Assembly: GCA_029465975.1 (NCBI GenBank)
Contig: CM055748.1
Location: 7,522,458 to 7,586,457, forward strand
From: Dallia pectoralis
Taxonomy: Eukaryota > Chordata > Actinopteri > Esociformes > Umbridae
Length of the DNA: 64,000 nucleotides
Reading direction: 5' to 3'
How positions within the stretch are numbered: position 1 is the stretch's first letter; each line of letters begins with the position of its first letter. The notes beneath the pieces are model-generated. The model searched no databases. It was not told the origin of the DNA and saw only the letters and a program-made list of their open reading frames with translations. Positions 1 through 12,739 of the stretch are shown here, in pieces. Position numbers and translations under genes: made by a program.

Positions 1-1824
1 TGTAAAATCTTAAGGCAAGCCTAAGTACAATAACTAGTAAGCACACCGGTAACAGCATTGAGTCTAGTAGTCAATTCAATACCAGTGGCTTTACGATGGG
101 TCGATGAGTCACACTGATGTAAGACATGATGACTCATAGATGTTATTTTTAAACCCCAATACATTTTCTTTAACTATTCAGACTCACTGACTAATGGGCT
201 GTGAAAGTTGGCATATCCTCTGAATATTACCACTGTTGCTTGTCACAACCCAACGGAAGTATTGGTTGTGACGCATTGTTGTGTGTGACAAAGACAGCGA
301 TCCTTGTTTTCCAACACGTTAATCACCACTGCTTACTGATCTGTTTGACGGCTGTTTGCTCAATGCACAGTGCGTTTTGTTGCTGTGAATTTCGGCACTT
401 TGGTTCTATGTCGGATGTGTTGTTGTTGTTTTTCTTTGTGGAAGGTCGATCCAGTTGCATTTGAGTTTAACTTTTCTCAACACCCATTGGAAATGCAAAT
501 GTACAAACGCTTTGAATCCCAACCTGCGCAGGCGTACATTTAAACATTGTAAATTACATCTGTAATGAACCTATTAGGCCAGTTGTTATAATAATACCTT
601 TCAGATATATCAACTGTAAATCTCTGATTTGTCAGCTGCAATGTTGTTTTGGCCGTAAAAACCTCATAATGACAGGGTCACAGTTAGCCATGCAGGTGAT
701 ACATTTTCCACCATGTTAAATATGGAAAACCACAAAATATCCCCAGAAGGTGGACTCCAAAAAGTATTCAGCTGTCAGCAGGAGCAGAGAGTAAACGCTA
801 CATCTATATCTATAATTTAACTGATCAAAAGATCGAAATAATCGGAGAGAGTGGGCTTCTGCTTTGAATGGTCACCTCTGAGGACGATCGAAAGTCTGTC
901 TATCGCCCCGCACGTGCCTCACCTCCTCTACAACACATACCATAGTCTGCAGACCAGTCAGCGGGTGGTTCAATGTCAAGGCTAAGATATGGAAACGACC
1001 GATTCTGCTGTCACATTTCCGAGATTGAGGGGGAAAGCAAAGCGATTGATCTTTTCAAGATGTAGCTAATTGAAGATGAACGGACTTCCCCGAGCATTTG
1101 GTATTGAGAGGTTAAAAAATACATGAAAGAGACGGGTGACGTCTCAAAGGAGAGGCTCCTGGCCCTGGTGACATTGTGAGGTTTGGTAAGGTACCGATCG
1201 GGCCTGATGGATCACAGCCTGAGAAGGGATTCGCCTCGAACATTCATCAAAGTCCGATTGCTTTCTCAGGCCTGGTGGCCTCCATGAAAGATGCAAACCA
1301 AGCCCAGCTAGCAGATAAAGGAAACGCGAAGAGAGAAAAACACTGTCATTTTTGTGCCCATGCTACACTCCAGTCACACGCTGCGCACATTTCTTGAAAC
1401 ATTCGATATTGCCTGCAAACTTTTCTTATAAGGCAATGAAACATGCTGCCGAATTGCTTTCTGTACTTTTAGTAGGGTTCAATTGGGCCTAAATTGCCAC
1501 TAAAGTGCCATGTGGTACGAGTGAGATGGATGGCTGTGGAGACGCACGTCCATTCAAATCGTATTCCAGGTTTCAACAAAGTAGCGGAGAATGGATTCAA
1601 CTGCCGGCTCCAACGGGAATTCTATCATAGCACGCCAATTTGAAGCGGAATTTCACCATAGCTCTTAATATACTAATTACAAATTTCAGCAATGATATTG
1701 TACATTTGTGTGTTATATTGTACTTTCTCCACAACCAAATCTTAAACAGGAAAAGATGAATGTGGTACTTTCAGGCATTCGGAAATTGCTCCCGACGACA
1801 AACCAGACATGTGGAGGACTGCTA

Positions 1825-1920
1825 TTATGTTTCTGAAGTCTTGGCAGATTTCTTTTGATTATCCCATTATGTCAAGCAGAGAGGCACTGAGTTTGATGAT
1901 AGGCCTTGAGATACACCTAC
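1825..1920 (+). mobile_element. short fragment of a Sleeping Beauty-like Tc1 transposon
   Basis: The stretch with cccattatgtcaagcagaga, ggcactgagtttga and taggccttgagatacacc corresponds to the well-known internal part of Tdr1/SB-type teleost Tc1 elements. No termini are present. It ends abruptly at about 1920 where LINE sequence starts. Confidence 0.6.
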
Positions 1921-2112
1921 GTGACTTTCGTCCTGTTGAGCTCAACCCCACAATTACGAAGTGCTTCGGAAGACTCGTATTGGCTCACCTTAAATTCTGC
2001 CTCCTTTCAACTCTGGACCCACATCAGTTTGCCTGTCGCCCTAACAGGTCTACTGAGGACGCCATCTCCACTACGGTCCACTCTGCCCTGACCCAGCTGG
2101 ACAAAACTAACA
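1921..2112 (+). pseudogene. fragment of a LINE reverse transcriptase (L2/Rex-like)
   Basis: The frame reads DFRPVELNPTITKCFGRLVL, then HLKFCLLSTLDPHQFACR and NRSTEDAISTTVHSAL. This is the fingers/palm entry region of fish L2-type reverse transcriptases. The catalytic YADD box and everything else are missing, so it is a dead 5'- and 3'-truncated copy. It is open in frame with the upstream Tc1 fragment, which makes a spurious 115-residue frame. Confidence 0.7.
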
Positions 2113-2511
2113 CTTCAATTAACATTTGGAAGTCAGAACAGCAATACAACAACTGAATTTGCATTTGCCCAAGCTGTTTATAGACCAGTAAAAAACTGCT
2201 CATACGCAAAAAATATTGTAGACAGACAGATTGAGCACAGTTAGGCTCCAATATTTTGGCAAAGTTTTAACAACAGAAACCATATATAATAAGCGCAAGT
2301 TTTACATAACGATTGCTAGACACAGATCTCTACAGTTCGGCAACTTCTTATCCTACTTAAAGTAAACAGTATTTTACACCTATGGCTTGTTTAGCAATCA
2401 GCAAGGCACAAAAAAATTGCTGTCTTGGCGCTGGTAAAATTGCTATTAGTATATAAAATATTTAATGTGAAATTCAATGCATTTCACCAGGATATCGGCA
2501 GCTGATGCAGT

Positions 2512-2514
<3 letters not shown>

Positions 2515-2575
<61 letters not shown>
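2515..2575. repeat. (CT)n microsatellite
   Basis: About 30 uninterrupted CT units. Confidence 0.98.
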
Positions 2576-2581
<6 letters not shown>

Positions 2582-2984
2582 TTGGAAGTCTACTCTCGTT
2601 CAATATCTTTTATTATGATCACTAATTAAAAAGTATTTATTCGAACTCAGTGTTGATGAGAAGCCATTGTGTTGCTAACTAACATCATTAACAAACAATT
2701 AAATGTGAAACAATACTCACAGATCTCACTGACTTCTCTCAAAAATGGTATAATTAATCCTCTAAGCATTTCTATTTAATTAACCGAATTGATTCAAAAC
2801 GCCATGCAGGTATTTGTTCCGATTTTTTTTCAGTACAACTTGCATAATGTTTGAAATTGCTGTACACATATTTTTTACCGCCAAACATTGTGGGACCCTT
2901 CATGCTCTCCATCCATCAGTTTGCATTGACTACTTGTCTTGTTATGCATGCTTAGACTCTTGCTGAACAATCCTTCCCACTCTA

Positions 2985-3480
2985 CACCACCCTGGACTAG
3001 ATGGTACTATGCCAGTCAGTACAAACCTTTCACCCTAAACCACCCTGGACTAGCTGGTACTATGCCAGTCAGTACAAACCTTTCACCCTAAACCACCCTG
3101 GACTAGATGGTACTATGCCAGTCAGTACAAACCTTTCACCCTAAACCACCCTGGACTAGATGGTACTATGCCAGTCAGTACAAACCTTTCACCCTAAACC
3201 ACCCTGGACTAGCTGGTACTATGCCAGTCAGTACAAACCTTTCACCCTAAACCACCCTGGACTAGATGGTACTATGCCAGTCAGTACAAACCTTTCACCC
3301 TAAACCACCCTGGACTAGATGGTACTATGCCAGTCAGTACAAACCTTTCACCCTAAACCACCCTGGACTAGATGGTACTATGCCAGTCAGTACAAAACTT
3401 TCACCCTAAACCACCCTGGACTAGATGGTACTATGCCAGTCAGTACAAACCTTTCACCCTAAACCACCCTGGAAGCTAGT
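2985..3480. repeat. 53-bp minisatellite, about nine copies
   Basis: The landmark cctggactag recurs every 53 bases at 2991, 3044, 3097, 3150, 3203, 3256, 3309, 3362 and 3415, and a last partial copy begins at 3468. Copies differ mainly at one site (tagctgg or tagatgg). The two variants alternate irregularly. Confidence 0.97.
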
Positions 3481-4850
3481 TTCTATTGTGGCATCATTTG
3501 GAAAGGGAAGACGAGGAGGGGACAAGTCGTTTATTATCAAAGGTTGGCTTCTACACAGTGTGTCCTTTTTTACCACTAAACCGCCAAACAGCCTCGTTCA
3601 AATAGTAAATTACTATTTTTTATTCTCAAACTACAAATCTCACAAACCTGAAACGAAAATCCTCAAGCCTTTGTGAACAGGTTTCACTCAGTTCTCAACA
3701 CTTATGTAACATAGAAAAGCCTGGAGTGTAGCACCAGCGCACAGCGTAACCAGGACACAGCCTGAATGCACCTTAACCCGACGTTTTCTTTCCACCACAT
3801 TACCAGTGAACAGTGTTAAGTGCACACAGACTCTTTGTGTCGTCATCTGAAAAGAGCAAGGCTTCTTGCACTCACTCTCCCCATACTCCCATAACACTAC
3901 TCTGGTAGTTCTGCTGGCACGTAAAAGAAAAAACAACAACTAAATATTAAGGTTTCGAGTTGTGTTTATCCCTATCTTGTTTTCTATTTTACACTAAGAA
4001 TGAGAAAATACGCATTATTATGTCAGACCATAGAGGAAGGAACCTATTACCACTTTTAAGCCTAAACAAAAATCTGGCAAAATGTTAACGTGATAGGGAC
4101 ATTAGCATTATATGTCTTCAATGTTCATGAAGATATCCAAATTCACGGATGTGACTGCTCCATAATAGAGTACCATAAAAAAAATGTACAAAACGAATGT
4201 CAGACAATTCCAATTTCATGAGAAACAGATTTTGCAACCACTATGATAGGCCTATCAGTAATTATAACTTTGCATCATTTATTTTCTAAATAAAAAACTG
4301 GTATATAGGTTTAGGGATAATATATACTACAATAGCAGAAATTCAAAGTCAAATCCTATCAAAATATAAGATACTTTTCAATTCGGACCACACACGGTCC
4401 AATGTAAATTCGCATTTCCACTCTTCGACACAATCTCAGAAGCAAATGAAAAAGAATCTATTTAATGCTGTTTAATTCAGTGCCTTGTACAACAAATGAG
4501 GTGCAACTGGGAAGTGAGTGACCCACAGAAGTGAGTCAACGTCCAATTCACAACTGAAACACTTAAAAAAACAATTAACTGCAGTAGGTCAGACGGATTA
4601 AAAGCATGTGGATATGGGTTGTATCTAGGTGAGGGTTACTAATAAGCACGCCACATGTCAATAAACAATAGCAGGAAAAACAATAACAGCAAATGCAACT
4701 TATCTGGATTTTTATTGTATTCGTTTGGGAAAATATAAACAGTAAGTCTTTAATCTCCATATAACCCTGTTATGGGAATGTGAGTACCGGTACACACAAT
4801 ACTATACTAAGTTGATGGTCAATAGAAGTCCTTATAAATAATTTCTTTCT
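3481..4850. other. gene-free stretch, nothing recognised
   Basis: AT-rich unique-looking sequence with short open frames only. No splice-flanked coding segment or repeat family is recognised. Confidence 0.5.
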
Positions 4851-4851
4851 C

Positions 4852-4918
<67 letters not shown>
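4852..4918. repeat. compound (CT)n(TA)n microsatellite
   Basis: A CT run to about 4888 changes directly into a TA run ending at about 4918. Confidence 0.97.
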
Positions 4919-4925
<7 letters not shown>

Positions 4926-7420
4926 CTACTGTAACTATAAATGATCTAGAAATCGTAACTATAATTTCAGCCAGAATTTAACCTATTGGTTGATCACGAG
5001 CCACTGTTAGTGGGCATCCGATTTTGGAGTACAGTTCTGGTATTTGTGAAACAGTTTTGGGACATTATGTGACATATTAAATGACATGGTTTTTTTTTAC
5101 CAAATCCCAAAGTATTTGTAATAAGCAACACTGATTTAGCGCGTTTTCTTCTGGACAGGTGAATTATTAACATTAATATTGTTTAGCTTAATTGTTTAAT
5201 TGTATTTGAATAGCTAAATATTGATAGCTCACAGTGCTGCTAAGCTAATGCTAGCATGGAAAGATTGTCTATCTAGCTGACATGTAAACCAACCATTTGT
5301 ATAAAGCAAAACATATAAATAGATGGTTAGCATTTTTTATCCATGTTGTTGCCATTACATTTAACCTGTTCTATGTTGACTCATTTTTGGTTTGCTGTGT
5401 CCAAAAATAGCATTCAGATTGTTTGATATGATTTGAAAAGATAAACCCAGCTGTCAATCAACCCCGAGCTGGGGTGGTAGTAGAGGGAAGAATTGAATCA
5501 GCTGTTTCTCTCATTTGAAATATCTTCAAAATCCTACAAATCCTACCTAGTGCAGCCATCTCAAGTTGAAGCTTTTTAATAATCTATAAGTGCTAAACTT
5601 CTGAAAAAGGAAATTTGGCCCCATTGGTTCTGAATAGTGTCAGCGATTTCTATCTTGCGTTCTTTCTAATCTTAACAGCATGAATTTATGTGCGGATTCT
5701 CAAACCATGTCCTGAATAATTAAAATGAGCCATCGTCTCTACATTATCAATAAGATACCACACACTCAGTAGTGGAATCCAGCACTAAATTCACAATTAA
5801 CCACCATTTCCCTCAGTGTGTCAGGATCTGCTAGAGCTTCTTCACATCATTAGGGGTTTCTGTCGGTCGAATATTTATCTGAGTTCTAACAAATCAAGCT
5901 GAACGATTTCCCCGTCTATCTTTCTGCAGGCGGCATATTTTTAAATATCCTCTGACAATTATTTTGTGTCCTTCCTGGAATTCTGCTGCATAAAATCTAG
6001 ACTAAACACCTCGCACTTTGCTGTGACTTTGATGTCCACAGTGGTCAAGCCAAGCCAGGGCTTTTGCAGCCCAACACACTAATAGTCTGTGGGGATGTGA
6101 GGGACAAAGTACAGGTGAGATACCCAAGAGGACATCCTGTTGTAATTCTACCTGTACCGCTCTGACTCAACCATTCATTAAGGTCTCATTGTTTAACGAT
6201 GCTAATGTCAGTCAGTTAGACAGAGACGCCTCGTCACGTGTCTCTGGCCTAACTGGACATAGCAGTGACAAACGTGCTAACATTCACACATACTTAAATA
6301 TACCAAAAAATGATCATAATGTGCCCGTTTTATTGTGAAATTAAATAAAAGTAGCTTCGCCATCTATAACAGTTGAGTGTAATTGTGTCCTGCAATAACA
6401 TGGTGTTTGCAGCACTAACGCTGGTTTCGGAGGTATTTGAATGAATGAAATAACTGTATTTTAGCTTGCCGTCCATCTAAACACAACGCCCACGTTATTC
6501 CATAGAAACAAATGCAAAGCAAACAAATGTCCTGGGCCCATGGTGGTGACGATAAGCGTGTCCGGGAATGAGTTTGATGAACCCATTTTTTAAGACAGAC
6601 CCACTGGCCCCATTGGCCTCATTCATCACCTCCCCCCCGTCCCCCGTACTCCAGCTGCCGTACTGAGCTTTCGCTCCATTCTCGCTCCTGGAATTATGGT
6701 TTCGTGTAGTGCCGAAGGACTAATTAGAGACGGAGTCATAAATATTTTAAGATGTGCTCTCAATTTCACAACACCGTTTCTCCTGGATCCCACGGGTTTA
6801 TAATTGAATCCAATAATGGTCCCTTAATAAACATTCAGGATAGACAGGGGAGTAGAATCCGAGCACGGAGCATGTCATCACAGCCTGAGTCTTTCTAAAA
6901 GTGGCCGGTTACAAATACTGCTGAGGGCTCTTACTATTCTGGCTGCATAGTGCCTTGGGACACACATGCAGAAGGAAAGCAGCCAAGGAACCAGAAGAGA
7001 GGTAACCTACTCGCCAGGGGTGAAAATGAGCCGTCCTGCCGGTTTGCCTGATTAATTATACCCCTCGCAGCCACAGAATGACCCTGAGTGTTGAGTGACA
7101 GCTGTCGCAGACGAATGGGATAGACTGAGAGGTTGTGATCTGGCATTGCAGCGCACTGTCCGTGTTCTATTGTGGAGGCAATGGTAATGTCTTGTCCTTC
7201 CTGGAGTCAGACATTGTGAGGATGTGCTCACTGCGAACGGGTTTAACGCTTCACTTTGGGACAATAACAGCAATGATGAAGAAAACCACGACTAGATTAT
7301 CTACCAGAGAATGAGAGAGTACAAAAGTGTGTTTATCGTGGTCATCAAGGCGAAGGTTGGTTACAGAAGATCAGCATTTCGTTTTTTTGGCAAAAGATGC
7401 CGGACTAAACCAGGAATAAT
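4919..7420. other. gene-free unique sequence, possible conserved non-coding element
   Basis: There are no coding signs. The part around 6,590-6,900 is non-repetitive and has homeodomain core TAATTA at 6721-6726 in an ordered, low-divergence-looking context. It could be a b3gat1 enhancer. That is a guess from texture only. Confidence 0.25.
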
Positions 7421-7660
7421 TTAACACTAGAAGGGCCGAGGCATCTTTTGCGGTGATGGGTCATTTGACCTATGCATGTTTTGAATGGGAGGATGTTGCT
7501 GACACACAATGAGCAGTAGATGGCGCATTTTGTTCGTCTTTGCGTCAGAAGGACCGGGCTGTTGTGAAAGTACGGTGGCAGCATGAAGTGAAACCCAAAT
7601 GTTAAAGCCTCCTTGCAAATAAATATATGAAAGCCTCCTTGCAGATGTGTACACTGTCAT
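7421..7660. mobile_element. possible piggyBac-like terminal fragment
   Basis: The sequence opens TTAACACTAGAAGGGCC, which resembles the TTAA target plus end repeat of teleost piggyBac-like elements, and continues with gtcatttgacc. No matching inverted end was found within about 500 bases, so this is a tentative, one-ended call. Confidence 0.3.
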
Positions 7661-9890
7661 TTAATGAGTGCACAGAAATGTAGGCCTTTATGGTGCCATA
7701 TTATCGCACTAATATTTTTTTTTAAAGCAAATACATTTTGATGTATTTTAGAGATGATTGGGTTAACATGAATGACATGAATATGGTCCTGTTGCTACTG
7801 TCTAATGTGTGTGTGGGACGAAGCCGAATAAGGGAGGTTCTAAACAACAAACGGATTGACGCTGCTCAGTCAATACACAGCCAATGAATCAAGAAAATTA
7901 CAATAATTAAAAAACAATAACAACATTTTATATGCTGGTGTATTCAATGAATCATGTATACCAACGATCTGTATTTTCTTAAATCAAAACAATTGTTACT
8001 TAATTCATTAATTCATCACTGAAATATGATGTTATCAACAACTCTCTATCCATCACAGAAAGCCAGAAGGCTGCTAAATTTATTTTAATTATATTTTTAA
8101 GTACTGCTCTCAATTGGCAATGATAAAAATGTCAAGATTTTGTACATGCACAGCCCCTAACACTAAATTCGATCTCAACTAGAAGTGTTATTAAAAGGCG
8201 TTCGTTCAGCACAGGAAGCTAGCTTATTTATTTTGACACTGTTTCACATTGTATTCATTCAGATGTATCCGCACACCACAGACAAGCCTTGCACTGGACA
8301 GTTACAAACGCAGGTACAGTTTAGAGTGTATTATATACGTTCCCCTTTCACAGAGGAGAAGTTAGGAGAGATAAGGGAGTCCCTCGGCTGTCTCTCGGCC
8401 TCCGTCTTTGGCAGAACCTGAGTCCTCCCTGAGGGGGGCTGCTTAGAGAGGAGGACAGGGGAGGTGGTTGGTGCCATTGCTTGACGACTTGCCCACCTCA
8501 TTTGGTGTCGCTAATACCACTTCCTGCCAGTCTCCCTGACACCCTTCTTCCCTGCCTGCCTCCTTGCTATCGCGGTTTCAACAACCGAATGTTTAATTGT
8601 CGCCTTACTCACATCGAGGGCTGAGAAGATCCTGGGTTTATCAGAAGCAGATGAACTGATTCACTGTCACGTATAAACGGCCACGGGCTGTACAATGCTC
8701 ATGTAGTAAAATAAATATAATCAGAGGATCCAGGTCACATACATTGTCTTACAATAGTGTCTACTGTAAACCAACGTGGATAACTTGAATGTGTTAAACT
8801 TTGAGTATTAAATGCGAATGCATTTTTGATAGATGTTATTTTTCTGTTCCATTTTTCTGTTCATAAATAACAAATACGCTCGTCCTCTGGGTGTGTCTGC
8901 CTTGCTACAGATACTGTGCTGTTCCAATTATGCAGTTCATAGGGTGAGATAGGGTGAGATCTTTGTCTGGAAGAGATGAACCAGTATATAAAAACGAAAC
9001 GTATTTTTGTATACGTTTGCTTCTGCATTTTAACAAAAGAACATTGCTGTTCTCCTTTGTCTTTCTTATATACAACAAGCAAACATGATTAAGAATCAGT
9101 TGGAGTGTGCAGTCTCCCTTTTTCTCGGGCCTCTGACAGAGCAGCATTTGCAATGACACTGCATACAAGGAACGGAGTGAACATGTCACCATGGTAACCA
9201 CTGGTCTGATCTGGGAGCTCGCTACAGATATCTTATTTTTTCTCGGTAAATCATTATCACGCCGCGGAATGTGCACGAGTCTGTCCACCGTAGCCCTATC
9301 GAAGAACGAAAACACAGCAGGCACACCTTTTTTAAACAGACATTCGTAGAGTATTGGCTGTGGGTAATCGGTTCATGTACACGTGGATGTTAATGAGAGA
9401 AACCGAATATCCAGCAAGTTCCAGTATACATTTTACTTTCTCTTTGTGGTCAAGCGGCTAACAAAGACTCTAGAGAAGTGAGAATATTTCATATTTTTCG
9501 ATTTAAATGGAACAATGACTCCTCGTACTAGTCCATGCTTGTTTATTTCCTCTTGAACAGAAATTTAGTGAACCGTGTAGAGTTTAAGTAATGAGGAAAT
9601 AACCCAGTGATTTCACATTCCCAAGAGAAACCCGGATTCATGGATAGATGTCACATAGTTATGTCACATAGTTATTTTTTTTCACAGATTTAGATCTGGA
9701 ACACTCAATTTAGCATGAGGGTATTACATTAGAAATTGGCAAATGTTCCATATATCAACTTGCGGATAACTATAACACGTAATGCACTCTTGCATCTTCT
9801 AATGTTCGATTGAGCTAGAGGAGAAGATTACTCATCTTAGAGACGCCAGTAGAGAAGAAGGTGCAGCTTTTTTACTGGCAACACAAGCCG
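7661..9890. other. gene-free stretch, nothing recognised
   Basis: Only scattered short open frames occur. The longest is on the - strand at about 8,905-9,324 (139 codons), and it shows no domain, splice context or repeat. I treat it as chance. A 13-base unit (gtcacatagttat) is duplicated in tandem near 9,650-9,675. Confidence 0.45.
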
Positions 9891-9894
9891 ACAA

Positions 9895-10206
9895 ATGTTA
9901 CAGCACACTATATCCGTCACCACAGATATGTTACAGCACACTATATCCGTCCTTAGCACAGATATGTTACAGCACACTATGTCCGTCCTTAGCACAGATA
10001 TGTTACAGCACACTATATCCGTCACCACAGATATATTACAGCACACTATATCCGTCCTTAGCACAGATATGTTACAGCACACTATGTCCGTCACCACAGA
10101 TATATTACAGCACACTATGTCCGTCCTTAGCACAGATATATTACAGCACACTATGTCCGTCCTTAGCACAGATATATTACAGCACACTATGTCCGTCCTT
10201 ACCACG
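9895..10206. repeat. 33/36-bp minisatellite, nine copies, open on both strands
   Basis: Units begin ttacagcacactat. Two length types occur, ending cgtcaccacagata (33 bases) or cgtccttagcacagata (36 bases). Both are multiples of three, so frames stay open on both strands (LQHTISV-type repeats on +, VCCNISV-type on -). There is no start context or flanking exon, so I do not call a gene. Confidence 0.95.
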
Positions 10207-10239
10207 GAAACGCAAGAGCACAACACCTCTAATTACCAG

Positions 10240-11040
10240 TGATGGCTGAGATCCCTCGGCCGTGTTTCCTTCCGTTTCGAGCCCGGGAAAGAGAAAGCGA
10301 GAAGTTTGCGAAGACGGACGCTGACCCTGTGTGCATTATTGATAAAGACCACTCATGAGAGAATACAGAAGCATTTACTCAGCATGGGCGTGTCTGAATT
10401 AATAATAGAGCTGCCACTCAAAAGCTGGATTAATTGTCTTTCAAGACGAACCCGCCAATGTTCACCTAAATGATGGATGTGTTCAGCACGGGCCAACTCA
10501 TTATGTTATTATCCCAGGCATAACTGCAACCGCACATCAAAGTTGCAGTCAACAGCCTTTGCTATTCTGTGTAATATTTGTTTCCGTTAGCTGAATTAAC
10601 CCATGAAATATACATTCCGGTCCATGCTCTCTAGTACGAACGGCGATGACATTAGGTCGACATGAGGTTCAGTCGGCACGAGCAGCTCAGAGGAAGCCGG
10701 GAATACTTGCGCACCCTTTCTAAAGACCGGGACTCAGGGAAACCCTCCAGAGACCGGAGAGACCGTGCCCATCAAAGGGTAAAAGTGGTTGCCATGGTGA
10801 TGGCAAGAAGTAGTGGCTGTTTGCAGCATCACACAGTGTTCTCATCCAGAGTCATGTGTGGTAGGTGTATGGTCTGCCCATGGCCAGAAAGAGAGTTGGA
10901 GCGAGGGGGGGGGGTTGTGGTTGTGTTTGGAAGCGATATTATGTGGATTCATCTTTATGCTGTTGTGTCTATATAAGGAAACTAATTATAATGCATTACC
11001 CAGGTTGGCCTCTGTCAACAGGAAGACTGGAGATACATCT
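10240..11040. other. gene-free unique sequence
   Basis: The part at about 10,320-10,530 is non-repetitive, rich in ATTAAT/TTAATT motifs and looks like a conserved non-coding element, but nothing proves it. No coding signal is present. Confidence 0.25.
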
Positions 11041-11044
11041 ACTG

Positions 11045-11866
11045 TATGATCCAAAAGTCTGTAGACACCCCTGCTAATTATTCCGTTCAGGTTTTATTGA
11101 GTCCCCGCGCATAAAATCCAGCACATGAAATCACCATAGAAAGACATTGGAAGTACAATGGGTCGTACTGAAGAACTCAGTGACTTTAAACATGCCATTG
11201 GATGCCATCTTGACCACAGATCAGTTTTGAAACTTCTGCCCGACTAGAACAGCCCTGCCACAACGTAGTAGACCACACAAAGTCACAGAGTGGCGCTACC
11301 AAGCACAGAAGCGAAGAATATCTACACGTCACTTAGTATCTCTCATGTGTCACTCACGACAGAGTGCAATGTCATGCCAACTGTCGGCTAGAGTGGCGTA
11401 AGGCACCGGTGCCTCTGGACTCTGGAGCAGTGGTAACCTGTTCTCTAGTGTGTTGAATCACACATCACTATCTAGCAGTCTGATGGAGCAATTTGGGTGT
11501 GGCCGATGTCCAACTTCCAACTGTGTGGCTACAGTTTAAGGCCCTTTCCTGTTCCAGCATGACTGTGTTCCTAATTCATGGTCCAAAAAGACTCTTGAGT
11601 CGTCTGCATAGAACATGCGCTAAAAACCCATTCAACACCTTTGGGATCAATTGGAACAGCGATTGTGATACAAATGCTCTTAGTTGAGTGAGCACAGATT
11701 CCCACAGAGACGTGACAAAGTCTTCTGGAAATCCATCCTAGGAGAGTGGCAGCTATTATAGCTGCAAAGGCAGGACCAACTCCATATTAGTGGCCATGGT
11801 TTTAGACTGGGATCAAACTCACATAGGTGTAATAGTCGGTGTCAACATACTTTTGGTCATATATAG
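11045..11866 (+). mobile_element. dead, internally deleted Tc1-like transposon with both ends
   Basis: The left end (ccaaaagtctgtagacacc) and right end (ggtgtcaacatacttttggt) are inverted copies flanked by TA. The inside keeps Tc1 transposase DNA in + orientation, for example ctctggagcagtggtaacc, gttgaatcacacatcac and caactccatattagtggcc, with many stops and deletions. It belongs to the Tc1 family abundant in salmonid and other teleost genomes. Confidence 0.85.
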
Positions 11867-12509
11867 TATGAGTATATTGCAAATGGCCAAAATGCCCTGC
11901 CAAGGTAAACAGTCCTTCTGTGATTTTTGCTGAACGGGCATTTGTTTACATTCAACATTAAACTAAGGTGGGAAAGACACATTGATCATCACTTTCACAC
12001 GAGTCAGCAATTTGATTGTTTATAAAAAAATCTGTGTTGTATTGATGAGAATAAACATCTGAATAGAATAGCTTTGATCAGTGAGAACTAACAGTGCATA
12101 TCGTTCACTTGGCATTGGCCACGCTGTGTTTGAGAACTGGTTTGCTCGATTAAAAATAGAAAATCGCTGGTTAGAGCATTATTCTTTAGTACTATCTCTC
12201 TCTTCCCATAGTCAACTTGACCTATGAACATCTGTCTGTGGTAACTGGTGCTAGTCGATTATTGACAGGTCAATTTTGATTCAGTGGCAGGGCAATTTGT
12301 TGTTGTTTTTGTAAATAACTTCCTGTATGGGTGGTTTTCTTTGGTCTGCTAGTTAGTCATTAGTTAATATAAATATAAAAGCATTTCCAGTTCGTTCAAG
12401 AGGCAGCTTTAAGATTTATTATTTTCAAGCAGAAACAAAGACATTGTCGAAACAAAGGCTTTATCTGCCAAGTTATTTAAAGAATCTTTTACCCTTCATC
12501 ATGTAACTC

Positions 12510-12736
12510 AAATAATTCCCGAACAATTTCTGCAGTGTGGCAGAGCATATTATCCCGCTGAAAGAGGCCATTGCTGTCATGTAATACCATTGCCATGAAT
12601 GGGTACCTGGTCTACAACAATGTTACGTTATGTCACGTCAAATTGACATCAACGTGAATGAAAGAAATATTGCCCTGGGCGTCTCACACAGTTATACGCT
12701 TCATCTGTGGTCATAATGTTTCGGATCATCGACGTA
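12510..12736 (-). mobile_element. fragment of a Tc1/mariner-type element with one terminal repeat
   Basis: It contains gtggcagagcatattatccc and atgggtacctggtctacaac of a common fish family. It ends with the terminal repeat ggtcataatgtttcggatca at about 12708-12727. The same terminus occurs near 32.6 kb and on both sides of 57,831-58,152. Confidence 0.7.
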
Positions 12737-12739
12737 TGT

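Noticed and set aside
2985..3480. CRISPR-like appearance of regularly spaced repeats
   Set aside because: The whole 53-bp unit is repeated with no unique spacers, and the genome is a vertebrate. It is a minisatellite.
8905..9324. 139-codon - strand frame starting MPAVFSFFDRA
   Set aside because: No domain, no flanking splice sites in phase, and no repeat match. Most likely chance.
9837..10242. Overlapping long frames on both strands encoding VCCNISV and LQHTISV repeats
   Set aside because: They are by-products of a minisatellite whose unit lengths are multiples of three.
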